Of a stretch of DNA of 47,465 nucleotides, positions 15,880 to 23,810 are shown in pieces; positions within the stretch are counted from its first letter, which is position 1; the number at the start of each line of letters is the position of its first letter. The position numbers and the translations under genes are program-made. The DNA is taken from assembly GCF_003480255.1 (NCBI RefSeq), contig NZ_QUIN01000019.1:1-47465 (forward strand). The letters are read 5' to 3'. The notes below the pieces were generated by a model. That model saw only the letters and a list, made by a program, of their open reading frames with translations, ran no database searches and was not told the DNA's origin. This DNA is from Erysipelatoclostridium sp. AM42-17. Lineage in GTDB: Bacteria; Bacillota_I; Bacilli_A; Erysipelotrichales; Coprobacillaceae.

Positions 15880-16309
15880 ATAGATCACTTGTACAATGTG
15901 GACATTTAGTAGCTTCGATTGAAATCTCGCTTTTACAATAAGGACAAATCTTAGTTGTAACAGGAGCAGGTTCTTTGTCACTGTTACGAAGTTTATTCAT
16001 TGCCTTTACAAACAAGAATACAACAAATGCCATAATAAGGAAATTAATCACACCAGAAATAAATGTTCCATAATTGACTGTAGAAACGCCGGCTGCTTTA
16101 GCAGCTTCTAAAGTTTTATAATGTTGACCATCTAGTGCAAAAAATAAATTATTAAAATCTAAACGACCAGTAACCAGGGATAGAATGGGCATCATAATAT
16201 TATTAACTAATGATGTGACTAATGAATTAAAAGCGCCCCCAATAATTACCCCAACAGCAAGATCAATCATGTTTCCTTTGATTGCAAATTCTTTAAATTC
16301 TTTTAACAT
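15878..16309 (-). CDS. mscL: Large-conductance mechanosensitive channel MscL with C-terminal zinc ribbon
   Basis: A 143-residue MscL, a homopentameric channel that opens under membrane tension in hypo-osmotic shock. The N-terminal helix [20 protein letters not shown] leads into TM1, and a periplasmic loop and TM2 ([18 protein letters not shown]) follow. Instead of the usual amphipathic C-terminal bundle alone, the protein ends in [18 protein letters not shown], a four-cysteine zinc ribbon. GGAAGGA precedes the ATG. On minus, a TATAAT at 16344-16339 could be its -10 box, just past the terminator of the upstream small RNA. Confidence 0.95.
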   Translation of the reverse strand: MLKEFKEFAIKGNMIDLAVGVIIGGAFNSLVTSLVNNIMMPILSLVTGRLDFNNLFFALDGQHYKTLEAAKAAGVSTVNYGTFISGVINFLIMAFVVFLFVKAMNKLRNSDKEPAPVTTKICPYCKSEISIEATKCPHCTSDL

Positions 16310-16360
16310 ACTATCCTTCCTTTCCTTATTATATTTGTATTATAGTGTGCCGTTTTTGTC

Positions 16361-16391
16361 AAATAAAAAAGGAAAGTGATACACTTTCCTT
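16361..16391 (-). terminator. Intrinsic terminator of minus-strand small RNA
   Basis: Perfect 10-bp stem AAGGAAAGTG/CACTTTCCTT with a 3-nt loop (16369-16391 on plus), followed on minus by TTTTTTATTTG. The T-tract exists only on the minus strand, and no protein gene on minus ends here. Confidence 0.85.
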
Positions 16392-16497
16392 GAACTGTTA
16401 GGGAAAAGAACAGTTTTATTATGAATTCCTAGAGGGAAAGCTAGGAATGTAGTCACCTTTGGGGAGGGAAAATGAATTGATTTTCTTTTTGACTACA
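16362..16497 (-). ncRNA. Candidate trans-acting small RNA with three CCC-containing hairpin loops
   Basis: Fills most of the 325-nt gap between mscL and the RpiR gene. On minus: -10 TATACT at 16508-16503, then hairpin 1 with outer stem GTAGTCA/TGACTAC (16496-16490 with 16455-16449) and an unpaired CCCTCCCC; hairpin 2 with 8-bp stem ATTCCTAG/CTAGGAAT and loop CTTTCCCT (16440-16433); hairpin 3 with 7-bp stem AACTGTT/AACAGTT and loop CTTTTCCCT (16408-16400); then the terminator. The -35 region is T-rich and poor, so an activator may be needed. Pyrimidine loops of this kind pair with Shine-Dalgarno sites in known Bacillota small RNAs. I do not match it to a named family. Confidence 0.6.
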
Positions 16498-16601
16498 CTG
16501 TTAGTATAGAAATAAAGAATGTTTAAAAAAAGGAAGAATTGTCAAAAATTGTGGGAAAGTGAATTTAAAAAACAAGCATACACAAATAACAAGACATAGT
16601 G

Positions 16602-16607
16602 TATAAT
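16602..16607 (+). promoter_or_regulatory. -10 box of rpiR-fumarase operon
   Basis: TATAAT 15 nt before GGAGGA of the RpiR gene. No good -35 box is visible at the usual distance, so activation or autoregulation is plausible. Confidence 0.45.
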
Positions 16608-16634
16608 GATTTCAAGATACAGGAGGACACAAAA

Positions 16635-17453
16635 GTGAAGAGTTTATTTTACCGATTAATTATATTTTTAGATACAGCAAGTGAAGAGGATACAAATTAT
16701 AATATTGCATGGTACATGGCTCATCATTTTGCAGAAGTGGCTACAATGGGGATTAGTCAATTAGCCCGCGCTTGTTTTGTTTCTCCGGCTACGATTTCTC
16801 GCTTTTGTCGTGCATTAGGTTATGAAAATTTTGCTCATTTAAAACAAGAATGTGCTTCTTTTGCGCCAGATAGTCGAAAATTTAATAATTTAATTAATGT
16901 ACCTTTAGATATGATGAAAAATGATCCTCAAGCTTGTACTCAATATTATAGTGATCAAGTATGCTTGGCAATTAGTCAATTATCAAAAACATTAGATTGG
17001 CATGTCATTGATCAAGTTTTAAAGTTGATTCATGATAGTGAATCGGTTGCTTTTTTTGGAACTCAGTTTTCTCATTCAGCAGCATTGCATTTTCAAACTG
17101 ATTTATTAATGTTAGAGAAGTTTACTATGGCTTATATGGAATTGGATCGACAAATTGATTGTGCTAAATCTTTAGATGAAAATAGTGTGGCGATTATTGT
17201 GACTGTTAATGGTTATTATGCTCGCAGTAGTTCTAAAGTCATGGCTTATTTAAAAAAGGCACATTGTAAGATTGTTTTAATAACAAACAATCCAGAGATT
17301 CAGTTAGATGTACCTATAGATTATAAGATTGTCTTAGGAAAAAGTAGTCAAAGAAAAACTGGGAAACATACACTTCTTACGGCTATGGAATTAATGTCAC
17401 TTAGATATTATTCAATTTATTATCCAGATGTAAAAGAAAAGATTATTGAATAG
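16635..17453 (+). CDS. RpiR (MurR/RpiR) family transcriptional regulator
   Basis: A 272-residue regulator from the GTG at 16635, chosen because GGAGGA (16622-16627) is spaced 7 nt upstream. The N-terminal ~75 residues are the RpiR HTH_6 domain, with TMGISQLARACFVSPATISRFCRALGY as the helix-turn-helix. The C-terminal half is a SIS-like sugar-phosphate-binding domain (SVAFFGTQFSHSAALHFQ, then IIVTVNGYYARSSSKVMAYL). The usual S-x-S-G phosphosugar loop is not conserved, so the ligand may not be a sugar phosphate. The gene is followed after 10 nt by fumarase alpha, so it probably controls fumarate/malate metabolism. That link is inference from context. Confidence 0.88.
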   Translation: MKSLFYRLIIFLDTASEEDTNYNIAWYMAHHFAEVATMGISQLARACFVSPATISRFCRALGYENFAHLKQECASFAPDSRKFNNLINVPLDMMKNDPQACTQYYSDQVCLAISQLSKTLDWHVIDQVLKLIHDSESVAFFGTQFSHSAALHFQTDLLMLEKFTMAYMELDRQIDCAKSLDENSVAIIVTVNGYYARSSSKVMAYLKKAHCKIVLITNNPEIQLDVPIDYKIVLGKSSQRKTGKHTLLTAMELMSLRYYSIYYPDVKEKIIE

Positions 17454-17463
17454 GGGGAAGATT

Positions 17464-18309
17464 ATGAAAGAAGTACAATGTCAAGATATTACAGCTGCCA
17501 TTAAAAAGATGTGCATGGAAGCGGCTTGTCAATTACCACATGATGTATTTAAAGCAATTAAAGATAAACAACTTGAAGAAGATGGAAAGTTAGCTAAAAA
17601 GACATTACAAGTCATTATTGATAATGCTTCACTAGCTAGTGAAAATCAAATGCCTATTTGTCAGGATACGGGAATGGCTTTTGTCTATGTTACCATGGGA
17701 CAGGAAGTTCATATTCAAGGGGGAAGTTTAAAAGAAGCTATTGAAGAAGGGGTACGTCAAGGTTATCAAGAAGGATATTTAAGAAAATCAGTAGTTAAAG
17801 ATCCTTTGTTTAATCGTGTTAATACTCAAGATAATACACCTGCTATTATTTATTATGATATTGTTCCTGGTGATATATTTAAAATTGTTTTAGCACCTAA
17901 AGGATTTGGTTCAGAAAACATGAGTCAAATTAAAATGTTAAAACCAAGTGATGGTTTACAAGGAGTTAAAGATTTTGTTTTAAAGGTTGTTAATGATGCT
18001 GGACCTAATGCTTGTCCACCAATGGTGATTGGGGTAGGTATTGGTGGTTCTTTTGATAAAGTAACGATGCTTGCTAAAAAAGCTATGATTAGAGAAATTG
18101 GTAGTCATCATCCCAATCAACAATATGCAGCTTTAGAAGATGAATTATTAGAAATGATTAATCAAACTGGAATTGGTCCGGCTGGATATGGTGGAAAAAC
18201 AACAGCTTTATCTTTAAATATTGAAACTTTTCCAACTCATATTGCTGGAATGCCTGTCGCTGTAAGTATTTGTTGTCATGTTGCGCGTCATAAGGAGGTA
18301 GAACTATGA
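17464..18309 (+). CDS. fumA: Fumarate hydratase class I, alpha subunit
   Basis: A 281-residue N-terminal half of the split [4Fe-4S] fumarase/tartrate dehydratase, interconverting fumarate and malate. The three cluster cysteines are recognisable: ICQDTGMAFVYV, DAGPNACPPMVIGVGIGG and VSICCHVARHKE. GPAGYGGKTTAL is also conserved. The ATG at 17464 has GGGGAAG about 5 nt upstream; an in-frame TTG at 17446 lies inside the regulator gene and was rejected. The stop overlaps the beta-subunit start by 4 nt (ATGA). An oxygen-labile cluster enzyme fits an anaerobe. Confidence 0.94.
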   Translation: MKEVQCQDITAAIKKMCMEAACQLPHDVFKAIKDKQLEEDGKLAKKTLQVIIDNASLASENQMPICQDTGMAFVYVTMGQEVHIQGGSLKEAIEEGVRQGYQEGYLRKSVVKDPLFNRVNTQDNTPAIIYYDIVPGDIFKIVLAPKGFGSENMSQIKMLKPSDGLQGVKDFVLKVVNDAGPNACPPMVIGVGIGGSFDKVTMLAKKAMIREIGSHHPNQQYAALEDELLEMINQTGIGPAGYGGKTTALSLNIETFPTHIAGMPVAVSICCHVARHKEVEL

Positions 18310-18857
18310 TTCAATTACATACACCTTTAACTGTAGATAAGATTAAGCAATTACATGCAGGTGATGAAGTTTTATTAAGTGGGGTCATCTATACTGGTCG
18401 CGATGCTGCTCATAAACGTTTAGTTGCTTTACTTGATGAAAATAAACCGTTACCTTTTGATTTAAAAGATCAAACAATATTTTATGTAGGACCAACGCCA
18501 AGTAAACCAGGTAAGGTATTTGGTAGCGGGGGACCGACAACCTCAGGAAGAATGGATGCTTATTCACCAAGATTGATTCCTTTAGGATTACGTTCAATGA
18601 TTGGCAAGGGTTATCGAAGTGATACTGTTAAACAGTCAATTAAAGAAAATCATGGTGTCTATTTTGGTGCTATTGGTGGCGCTGGAGCGATGATGAATGC
18701 TTGTATTGAAGAATGTGAAATTATTGCTTTTGAAGATTTAGGTCCCGAAGCCATTCGTCGTTTAAAAGTCAAAGACATGCCCTTAGTTGTTGTTATTGAT
18801 AGTGATGGTCAAGATTTATATGAAATAGGAAGAAAACAATATTTGAATCAGAAATAA
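18306..18857 (+). CDS. fumB: Fumarate hydratase class I, beta subunit
   Basis: A 183-residue C-terminal half of class I fumarase. The characteristic GDEVLLSGVIYTGRDAAHKR opens the domain. FYVGPTPSKPGKVFGSGGPT and SGRMDAYSPRLI follow, with IGKGYRS next and an end with FEDLGPEAIRRL. It overlaps the alpha gene by 4 nt and ends in a hairpin. With the alpha subunit it makes the complete enzyme. Confidence 0.94.
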   Translation: MIQLHTPLTVDKIKQLHAGDEVLLSGVIYTGRDAAHKRLVALLDENKPLPFDLKDQTIFYVGPTPSKPGKVFGSGGPTTSGRMDAYSPRLIPLGLRSMIGKGYRSDTVKQSIKENHGVYFGAIGGAGAMMNACIEECEIIAFEDLGPEAIRRLKVKDMPLVVVIDSDGQDLYEIGRKQYLNQK

Positions 18858-18882
18858 CGAATTTATCGTTATTTCTTTATTA
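18852..18882 (+). terminator. Hairpin terminator after fumarase
   Basis: 9-bp stem AAATAACGA/TCGTTATTT (18852-18860, 18866-18874), loop ATTTA, followed by CTTTATTAT. The T-tract is only moderate. Confidence 0.7.
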
Positions 18883-18966
18883 TGTGTTAATTGAATAAAC
18901 AAATAAAAAAGCATTGTAAATAAAAATGCATTTTTTTATAATAGTAATGATAGTAAAGGAGAGCAT

Positions 18967-20223
18967 ATGAAATTATTTAAAAAGAAAACAGATTATTCAT
19001 ATTATAGTTCGTATAATTCTAAATCGAGAAGAGTACGAGTTGATCGTGTTGTTGTTGCGGCTATTGCGGGGGTTGTACTCTTTGTAGCAATCGTTGCTTT
19101 TTTAAATTTAAATCGTATTAAATTAATGGTTAAAGGTTATTCTTTTAGTACGGCTAATGAGATTGTCGCATCATTTGATAGTGGTGAAGAAAAAGAAATC
19201 TTATCTCATGATAAAATGGATCATATTTTAAATTGGGCTCATGAATCATCAAAGGTATCTTTATTTGATGAATATGAAAAATATTGGTCTTATCATAAGA
19301 AGATGAAATATAGTGAAGTTGTTGAATTTGTTGATAGTGTATTTAATAATCAAGTTCCTCAATTGAAATCAATGGGTTATGATGAAAAGACAATATGGTC
19401 ATTACTTAAAAAAGATGCTTCTAAATCAGATATGCAATATTTAATTGACAATCATTTAACAAATGAAGCAACAAAGGAATACCGTAAAGTCAAAGGATAT
19501 AAGTTAAAAAATATGTTAGCTTACATTGAAAAATATAAAGAGGTTCATGATTATAATTATGCAGTCAATATTGTGAATTATCCTTTTATTGTTTCAAGTA
19601 ATGGAGATGCTAATGTTAAATATGAAATCAGCAATCCTGATTCTTTATTAACTTTAGTAAAAAAAGGATTCTATTTACCGGAAGATTATGAACCTAAAGA
19701 TTTAGTTGTTCCTAATGTAAGTGTGGCTCCTGATTGTGAAAATAATAAATTAAGAAAAGCAGCAGCCAAAGCATTTGAAGAAATGGCTAAAGCTGCTGAA
19801 AAAGAAGATCTTCATTTAGTGTTAAATAGTGGATATCGTTCTTATGCAGACCAAACAAAGACATATAAAGAATTTGAAACAAAATATGGTGGACAATATG
19901 CAGCTGAATATGTGGCTATCCCTGGAGGTAGTGAACATCAAACTGGATTAGGTATTGATGTGACAGCTCAAAGTGTAGTAGAAGGAAAGAAACTTGTATT
20001 TGGTGATACAGAAGAATATGATTGGGTTATTAAACACTGTAGTGATTATGGTTTCATTATTCGTTTTGAAGAAGGAACTGACAACATTACTGGTATTGCC
20101 CATGAACCTTGGCATGTTCGTTATGTTGGAAAAGCAGTAGCTAAAGAAATCATTAAAAACAAATGGACTTTTGAAGAATATTGTTTATATAAAAATGTGA
20201 TACCATCATTTAAGAAAGATTAA
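18967..20223 (+). CDS. D-alanyl-D-alanine carboxypeptidase, VanY/M15B family
   Basis: A 418-residue membrane-anchored cell-wall peptidase. A short basic cytoplasmic N-terminus precedes one transmembrane segment (residues ~29-48). An extracellular region of about 200 residues of unknown fold follows. The VanY catalytic domain has NSGYRSYADQTKTYKEF, zinc ligands in GGSEHQTGLGIDVTAQ (H-x6-D) and the final HEPWHVRYVG (Glu base and third zinc His). It trims the terminal D-Ala of peptidoglycan stems. AAAGGAGAG precedes the ATG. No vancomycin-resistance genes are nearby, so this is a housekeeping member. Confidence 0.92.
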   Translation: MKLFKKKTDYSYYSSYNSKSRRVRVDRVVVAAIAGVVLFVAIVAFLNLNRIKLMVKGYSFSTANEIVASFDSGEEKEILSHDKMDHILNWAHESSKVSLFDEYEKYWSYHKKMKYSEVVEFVDSVFNNQVPQLKSMGYDEKTIWSLLKKDASKSDMQYLIDNHLTNEATKEYRKVKGYKLKNMLAYIEKYKEVHDYNYAVNIVNYPFIVSSNGDANVKYEISNPDSLLTLVKKGFYLPEDYEPKDLVVPNVSVAPDCENNKLRKAAAKAFEEMAKAAEKEDLHLVLNSGYRSYADQTKTYKEFETKYGGQYAAEYVAIPGGSEHQTGLGIDVTAQSVVEGKKLVFGDTEEYDWVIKHCSDYGFIIRFEEGTDNITGIAHEPWHVRYVGKAVAKEIIKNKWTFEEYCLYKNVIPSFKKD

Positions 20224-20249
20224 TCTAGAGTTTACCTCTAGATTTTTTA
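20222..20249 (+). terminator. Intrinsic terminator between VanY and radical SAM genes
   Basis: 8-bp stem ATCTAGAG/CTCTAGAT (20223-20230, 20236-20243), loop TTTAC, T6. The next gene's ribosome-binding site starts only 2 nt after the T-tract. Confidence 0.85.
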
Positions 20250-20259
20250 TAGGGAAAAT

Positions 20260-21882
20260 ATGAAAACATTAATTAGTACTTTAAATTCAAAATATATACA
20301 TAAATCATTGGCGTTACGTTTACTATATGTTGCTTGTAAAGATAAACATGATATTGATTTTAAGGAATATACGATTAAAGATAATCTAGATGATATTGTA
20401 GATGATCTTTACCAACAAAACTTAGATGTATTATGTTTAAGTGTTTATATTTGGAATGTTGATTTAATTAAATTATTATGTGAAAAACTAAAAGCTAAGC
20501 AACCTTCTTTAATTATTATTATCGGTGGACCTGAAGTCACTTATGATATTCATTATTTTTTAGATCATTTTAAAATAGATTATGTGATGGCAGGAGAGGG
20601 AGAAGTTGCTTTAGATTTATTATTGAATTGTTTAGAGAATAATAAGCCAGTGGAACTACAAGGAATTAGTAGCTATGATCATCGTGATGAACGTCTTATT
20701 CCTCCTGTTGACTTAAGTTATTTAGAGACCCTTGATTCTCCTTATTTGCTACCTCGTGATTTACCAGAGATGAAAAATAGAGTTCTTTATTTTGAAACAA
20801 GTAGAGGGTGTCCATATCAATGTCAGTATTGTTTATCATCATTAGAAAAGGGATTAAGATTTTTTAGTATAGATTATTTAAAGAATCAATTAGAACAAAT
20901 ATTAAAAACAGATGTTAAAACAATTAAATTATTAGATCGTTCTTTTAACGCTAAAACCTCACATGCACTGGAAATATTAGATTTTATTTTTAAACACTAT
21001 CGTTCGGGAGTTCAATTTCAATTTGAAATCAATGGGGATGTTTTAGACCAAAGAATTATTGATTTCATTAATGAAAATGCGCCAGAAAATTATTTACGAT
21101 TTGAAATAGGAATTCAATCAACCTATGAACCAACCAATGAAATTGTTAAAAGATATCAAGATTTTGATCGTTTATGTGATGTTATCAAACAATTACAAAC
21201 AAATCATAAAATAGACTTTCATCTTGATCTCATTGCTGGTTTGCCTTTAGAAACTTTAGAACGTTTTGCAAAGTCTTTTGATGATGTTTTTGCTTTATAT
21301 CCAAAAGAATTACAATTAGGATTTTTAAAACTGTTAAGAGGCACAAGTCTACGAAAGGACTATCAAAAATATGGTTATCAATTCCAACAAGAGGCCCCTT
21401 ATGAACTTATTTCAAGTGACTATTTATCAAAGCAAGATATTGCTGATATTCATTTAGCCGAAGATACGCTTCAAAAATATTGGAATTCAGGTAGAATGCC
21501 AATCACAATGAATAAAGTTCTTCGCCGTCAAATATCACCATTCTATTTCTTTTTAGATTTAGGAAAGTATTATCAAAAATATCATTTTAAGTTCTTTAAG
21601 TTCCAATTAGATGAGTTATTTAGTTATTTAGATCAATATTTAAAACATGAATATCAAGATGATTTAATAGAAGATTATTTACGTTTAGCTAAGGTAAAAC
21701 CTAAAAAGTGGTGGCAAACAAGAATTAAAGATGAAAAGGAAATTAAACATCAACTGATTGATCAATATCATTTAAGTCAAGAAGATGTTTTTCGTTATGG
21801 AATTGTAGAAAAATTAAAAGATGACTATATTTTAGCCATCTATAAAAATTATCATGTTGAAGTCAAACGTTATGTGTTATAA
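20260..21882 (+). CDS. B12-binding-domain radical SAM protein (DUF4080 type)
   Basis: A 540-residue protein. The N-terminal ~150 residues form a cobalamin-binding-like domain (LISTLNSKYIHKSLALRLL, then IIGGPEVTYD, then VMAGEGEVALD). The radical SAM core follows, with ETSRGCPYQCQYCLSS (C-x3-C-x2-C, first Cys near residue 185). The C-terminal ~180 residues match DUF4080. B12/radical SAM proteins usually perform methylations or rearrangements, but this subgroup has no established substrate. AGGGA, 5 nt before the ATG, is a poor ribosome-binding site, and there is no room for a promoter after the upstream terminator. The gene therefore depends on read-through or on a promoter inside the VanY gene. 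Confidence 0.9.
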   Translation: MKTLISTLNSKYIHKSLALRLLYVACKDKHDIDFKEYTIKDNLDDIVDDLYQQNLDVLCLSVYIWNVDLIKLLCEKLKAKQPSLIIIIGGPEVTYDIHYFLDHFKIDYVMAGEGEVALDLLLNCLENNKPVELQGISSYDHRDERLIPPVDLSYLETLDSPYLLPRDLPEMKNRVLYFETSRGCPYQCQYCLSSLEKGLRFFSIDYLKNQLEQILKTDVKTIKLLDRSFNAKTSHALEILDFIFKHYRSGVQFQFEINGDVLDQRIIDFINENAPENYLRFEIGIQSTYEPTNEIVKRYQDFDRLCDVIKQLQTNHKIDFHLDLIAGLPLETLERFAKSFDDVFALYPKELQLGFLKLLRGTSLRKDYQKYGYQFQQEAPYELISSDYLSKQDIADIHLAEDTLQKYWNSGRMPITMNKVLRRQISPFYFFLDLGKYYQKYHFKFFKFQLDELFSYLDQYLKHEYQDDLIEDYLRLAKVKPKKWWQTRIKDEKEIKHQLIDQYHLSQEDVFRYGIVEKLKDDYILAIYKNYHVEVKRYVL

Positions 21883-21905
21883 AAAAAGCAGGTTTTATCC
21901 TGCTA
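21880..21905 (-). terminator. Intrinsic terminator of aminopeptidase P gene
   Basis: AGCAGG/CCTGCT (21887-21892, 21899-21904) with a 6-nt loop, followed on minus by T7. Plus-strand transcripts meet no T-tract here. Confidence 0.75.
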
Positions 21906-23646
21906 TATATAAATGGTCTTGTAACCATTGTTTTTCTTGGTCTGTCATAAATGACTCTAATTTATGATAGACCATTTTTTGATATTCATTAAATTGTTTA
22001 ATTTCTTCATTATTAAGTAAAGAAGCATCAATACCATCAATATCAAAAGGAACATAAGTAATAGGTTCAAATTTTAAGAATGTTCCATATTCATTTTCTG
22101 CTTCTTTTACACATAGTAATTCATTTTCATGACGAATACCATATTGTCCTTCTTTATAAATACCAGGTTCATCAGTTGTAATCATACCTGGTAAAATAGC
22201 ACTGTTAGTTTTATGACCGGCAACCGTGTCACGAGGGCGAATACTGTTAGGTCCTTCATGAACACTTAATAAGTGTCCTACACCATGTCCGGTACCACAA
22301 CGATAATCAAGATTGTGTTCATAAACGATACCACGAGCTAAGATATCTAGATTAGCACCAGTTGTTCCTTGGATAAAATGAGCGTTTTGTAATCTTAACA
22401 TTGCCTTTAATGCAACAGTAAAGGCATGTTTTTGTTCTTGGGTAATGTCACCCAAAACAAAAGTGCGTGTAATATCGGTTGTTCCGTCAAGATATTGTCC
22501 ACCACTATCAATTAATAATAATCCTGAATCATGAACTGATGAACATTGTTTTTCACTAGCGTGATAATGCATTAAGGCACCATTTGCTTGATAAGCACAA
22601 ATGGTATCAAAACTAATGTCTAAGAAATTTTCTTGTTGACTTCTAAATGTTTCTAATTTGTTAGAAATGTCAACTTCATTAATTTGATCTTTTGAACAAT
22701 GTTTTAACCAATACATGAATTTAGTGACTGCAATCCCATCTTTTAAATGGGCGTTTTTGGTTGCTTTAATTTCAACATCATTTTTAATAGCTTTCATTAA
22801 TTGAGAAGGATTATCTTGGTTTACAATTTCACCATGAATGATTTTAGATACAAGAGAATAGTTTACTGTATTTTTATTTAACATAATATGACCTGTTAAA
22901 TATTCAACATCTTGATAGATGTCATAATAGTCTTTGATATTGATATCGTCTTGCTTTAATTCTTCTATAGCTTTTTGGTCAAAGACATTTTTTTGAACGT
23001 AAAGCGTAGCTTTATCTTTTTCAATTAAAGCATAACTATTAACAACAGGATTACAATGAACATCTTGACCACGGATATTAAAAATCCACATAATATCATC
23101 TAAACTGGTAATTAAATGATAAGAATAATCTTTCATTTCTTTTCTAATAGCTTCTAATTTTTCTTTTCTTGATTGCCCACAGTATTGTAAATCATAAAGA
23201 TAAGCTTTTTGACAGGAAAGAGCAGGACGATCTTGCCATATTTCACCAACTAAATCATAATCACCAATAATATTATTAGGAAGACCTTCGACTTGACCAT
23301 AAGCCATCACTTTTCCATCAAAACCAATAGTATCATCAGGATGTTGTTTTAAAAATTCGTGAAGAGTTAAAACATGGGGTAATCCCATCTTCATTAAATG
23401 GATACCAGTATCTTTAATTTCATTTTCAGCTTGAATAAAGTAACGACCATCTACCCATAGATAAGCTTCGTCATGAGTTACCACCATTGTTCCAGCTGAA
23501 CCTGTAAAACCAGACATGAATTGACGACATTTAAAGTATTCACCAACATATTCACTTTGGTGATCATCGCTTGTAGGAATAATGTAAAGATCAATGTCAT
23601 GCTGTTTCATTAAATCTTGTAATTGTTTAATTCTTTCTTTAATCAT
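21895..23646 (-). CDS. pepP: Xaa-Pro aminopeptidase (aminopeptidase P, M24B)
   Basis: A 583-residue cytosolic metallopeptidase that releases an N-terminal residue preceding proline. It has two creatinase-like N-terminal domains (IIPTSDDHQSEYVGEYFKCR, then FTGSAGTMVV) and a C-terminal pita-bread catalytic domain. Ligands are visible: Asp in LLIDSGGQYLDGTTDITRTF (two Asp), His in GTGHGVGHLLSVHEGP, Glu in TTDEPGIY and Glu in IRHENELL. Length and architecture match the long, eukaryote-like APP1 form (~600) rather than the ~350-residue PepQ. GAGGTAG lies before the ATG. Confidence 0.94.
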   Translation of the reverse strand: MIKERIKQLQDLMKQHDIDLYIIPTSDDHQSEYVGEYFKCRQFMSGFTGSAGTMVVTHDEAYLWVDGRYFIQAENEIKDTGIHLMKMGLPHVLTLHEFLKQHPDDTIGFDGKVMAYGQVEGLPNNIIGDYDLVGEIWQDRPALSCQKAYLYDLQYCGQSRKEKLEAIRKEMKDYSYHLITSLDDIMWIFNIRGQDVHCNPVVNSYALIEKDKATLYVQKNVFDQKAIEELKQDDINIKDYYDIYQDVEYLTGHIMLNKNTVNYSLVSKIIHGEIVNQDNPSQLMKAIKNDVEIKATKNAHLKDGIAVTKFMYWLKHCSKDQINEVDISNKLETFRSQQENFLDISFDTICAYQANGALMHYHASEKQCSSVHDSGLLLIDSGGQYLDGTTDITRTFVLGDITQEQKHAFTVALKAMLRLQNAHFIQGTTGANLDILARGIVYEHNLDYRCGTGHGVGHLLSVHEGPNSIRPRDTVAGHKTNSAILPGMITTDEPGIYKEGQYGIRHENELLCVKEAENEYGTFLKFEPITYVPFDIDGIDASLLNNEEIKQFNEYQKMVYHKLESFMTDQEKQWLQDHLYIAG

Positions 23647-23690
23647 AATTCTACCTCACTTCTTTATTTATCATATCATAAAAAAAATAC

Positions 23691-23719
23691 TTACATAAAG
23701 GAAAATGATGTGTTAAAAT
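23691..23719 (+). promoter_or_regulatory. Promoter of DUF2798 gene leader
   Basis: TTACAT (23691-23696), 17-nt spacer, TAAAAT (23714-23719). It predicts a leader of about 85 nt that contains a full terminator. Confidence 0.65.
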
Positions 23720-23752
23720 GCTTGAGCATATAAACGCAGTGAGATGCACACT

Positions 23753-23793
23753 TAGTGGAGTCAAAATCGAGTTTTGACTCCACTATTTTTTTG
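23753..23793 (+). terminator. Attenuator-like intrinsic terminator in leader of DUF2798 gene
   Basis: Perfect 14-bp stem TAGTGGAGTCAAAA/TTTTGACTCCACTA (23753-23766, 23772-23785), 5-nt loop, T7, placed between a promoter and the gene at 23811. The ~30 nt in front contain short self-complementary pieces (CACT/AGTG, GCA/TGC). Conditional termination is likely; the ligand or factor is unknown. Confidence 0.7.
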
Positions 23794-23810
23794 AAAGGGA
23801 GGAATTATAT

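Noticed and set aside
16390..16500. Plus-strand RNA with GGGA loops, such as a CsrA sponge
   Set aside because: The hairpins also exist on plus, with AGGGAAA loops, but the only T-tract terminator and a fitting -10 box are on minus.
16540..16545. TTGACA (minus) as -35 of the small RNA
   Set aside because: It is 31 nt from the -10 box TATACT, far beyond a working spacer, and no -10 box lies at 16-18 nt.
18910..18945. GCATT/AATGC hairpin with T-run before the VanY gene
   Set aside because: Only 5 bp with a bulged extension and AT-rich context; not convincing as a terminator beside the better hairpin at 18852.
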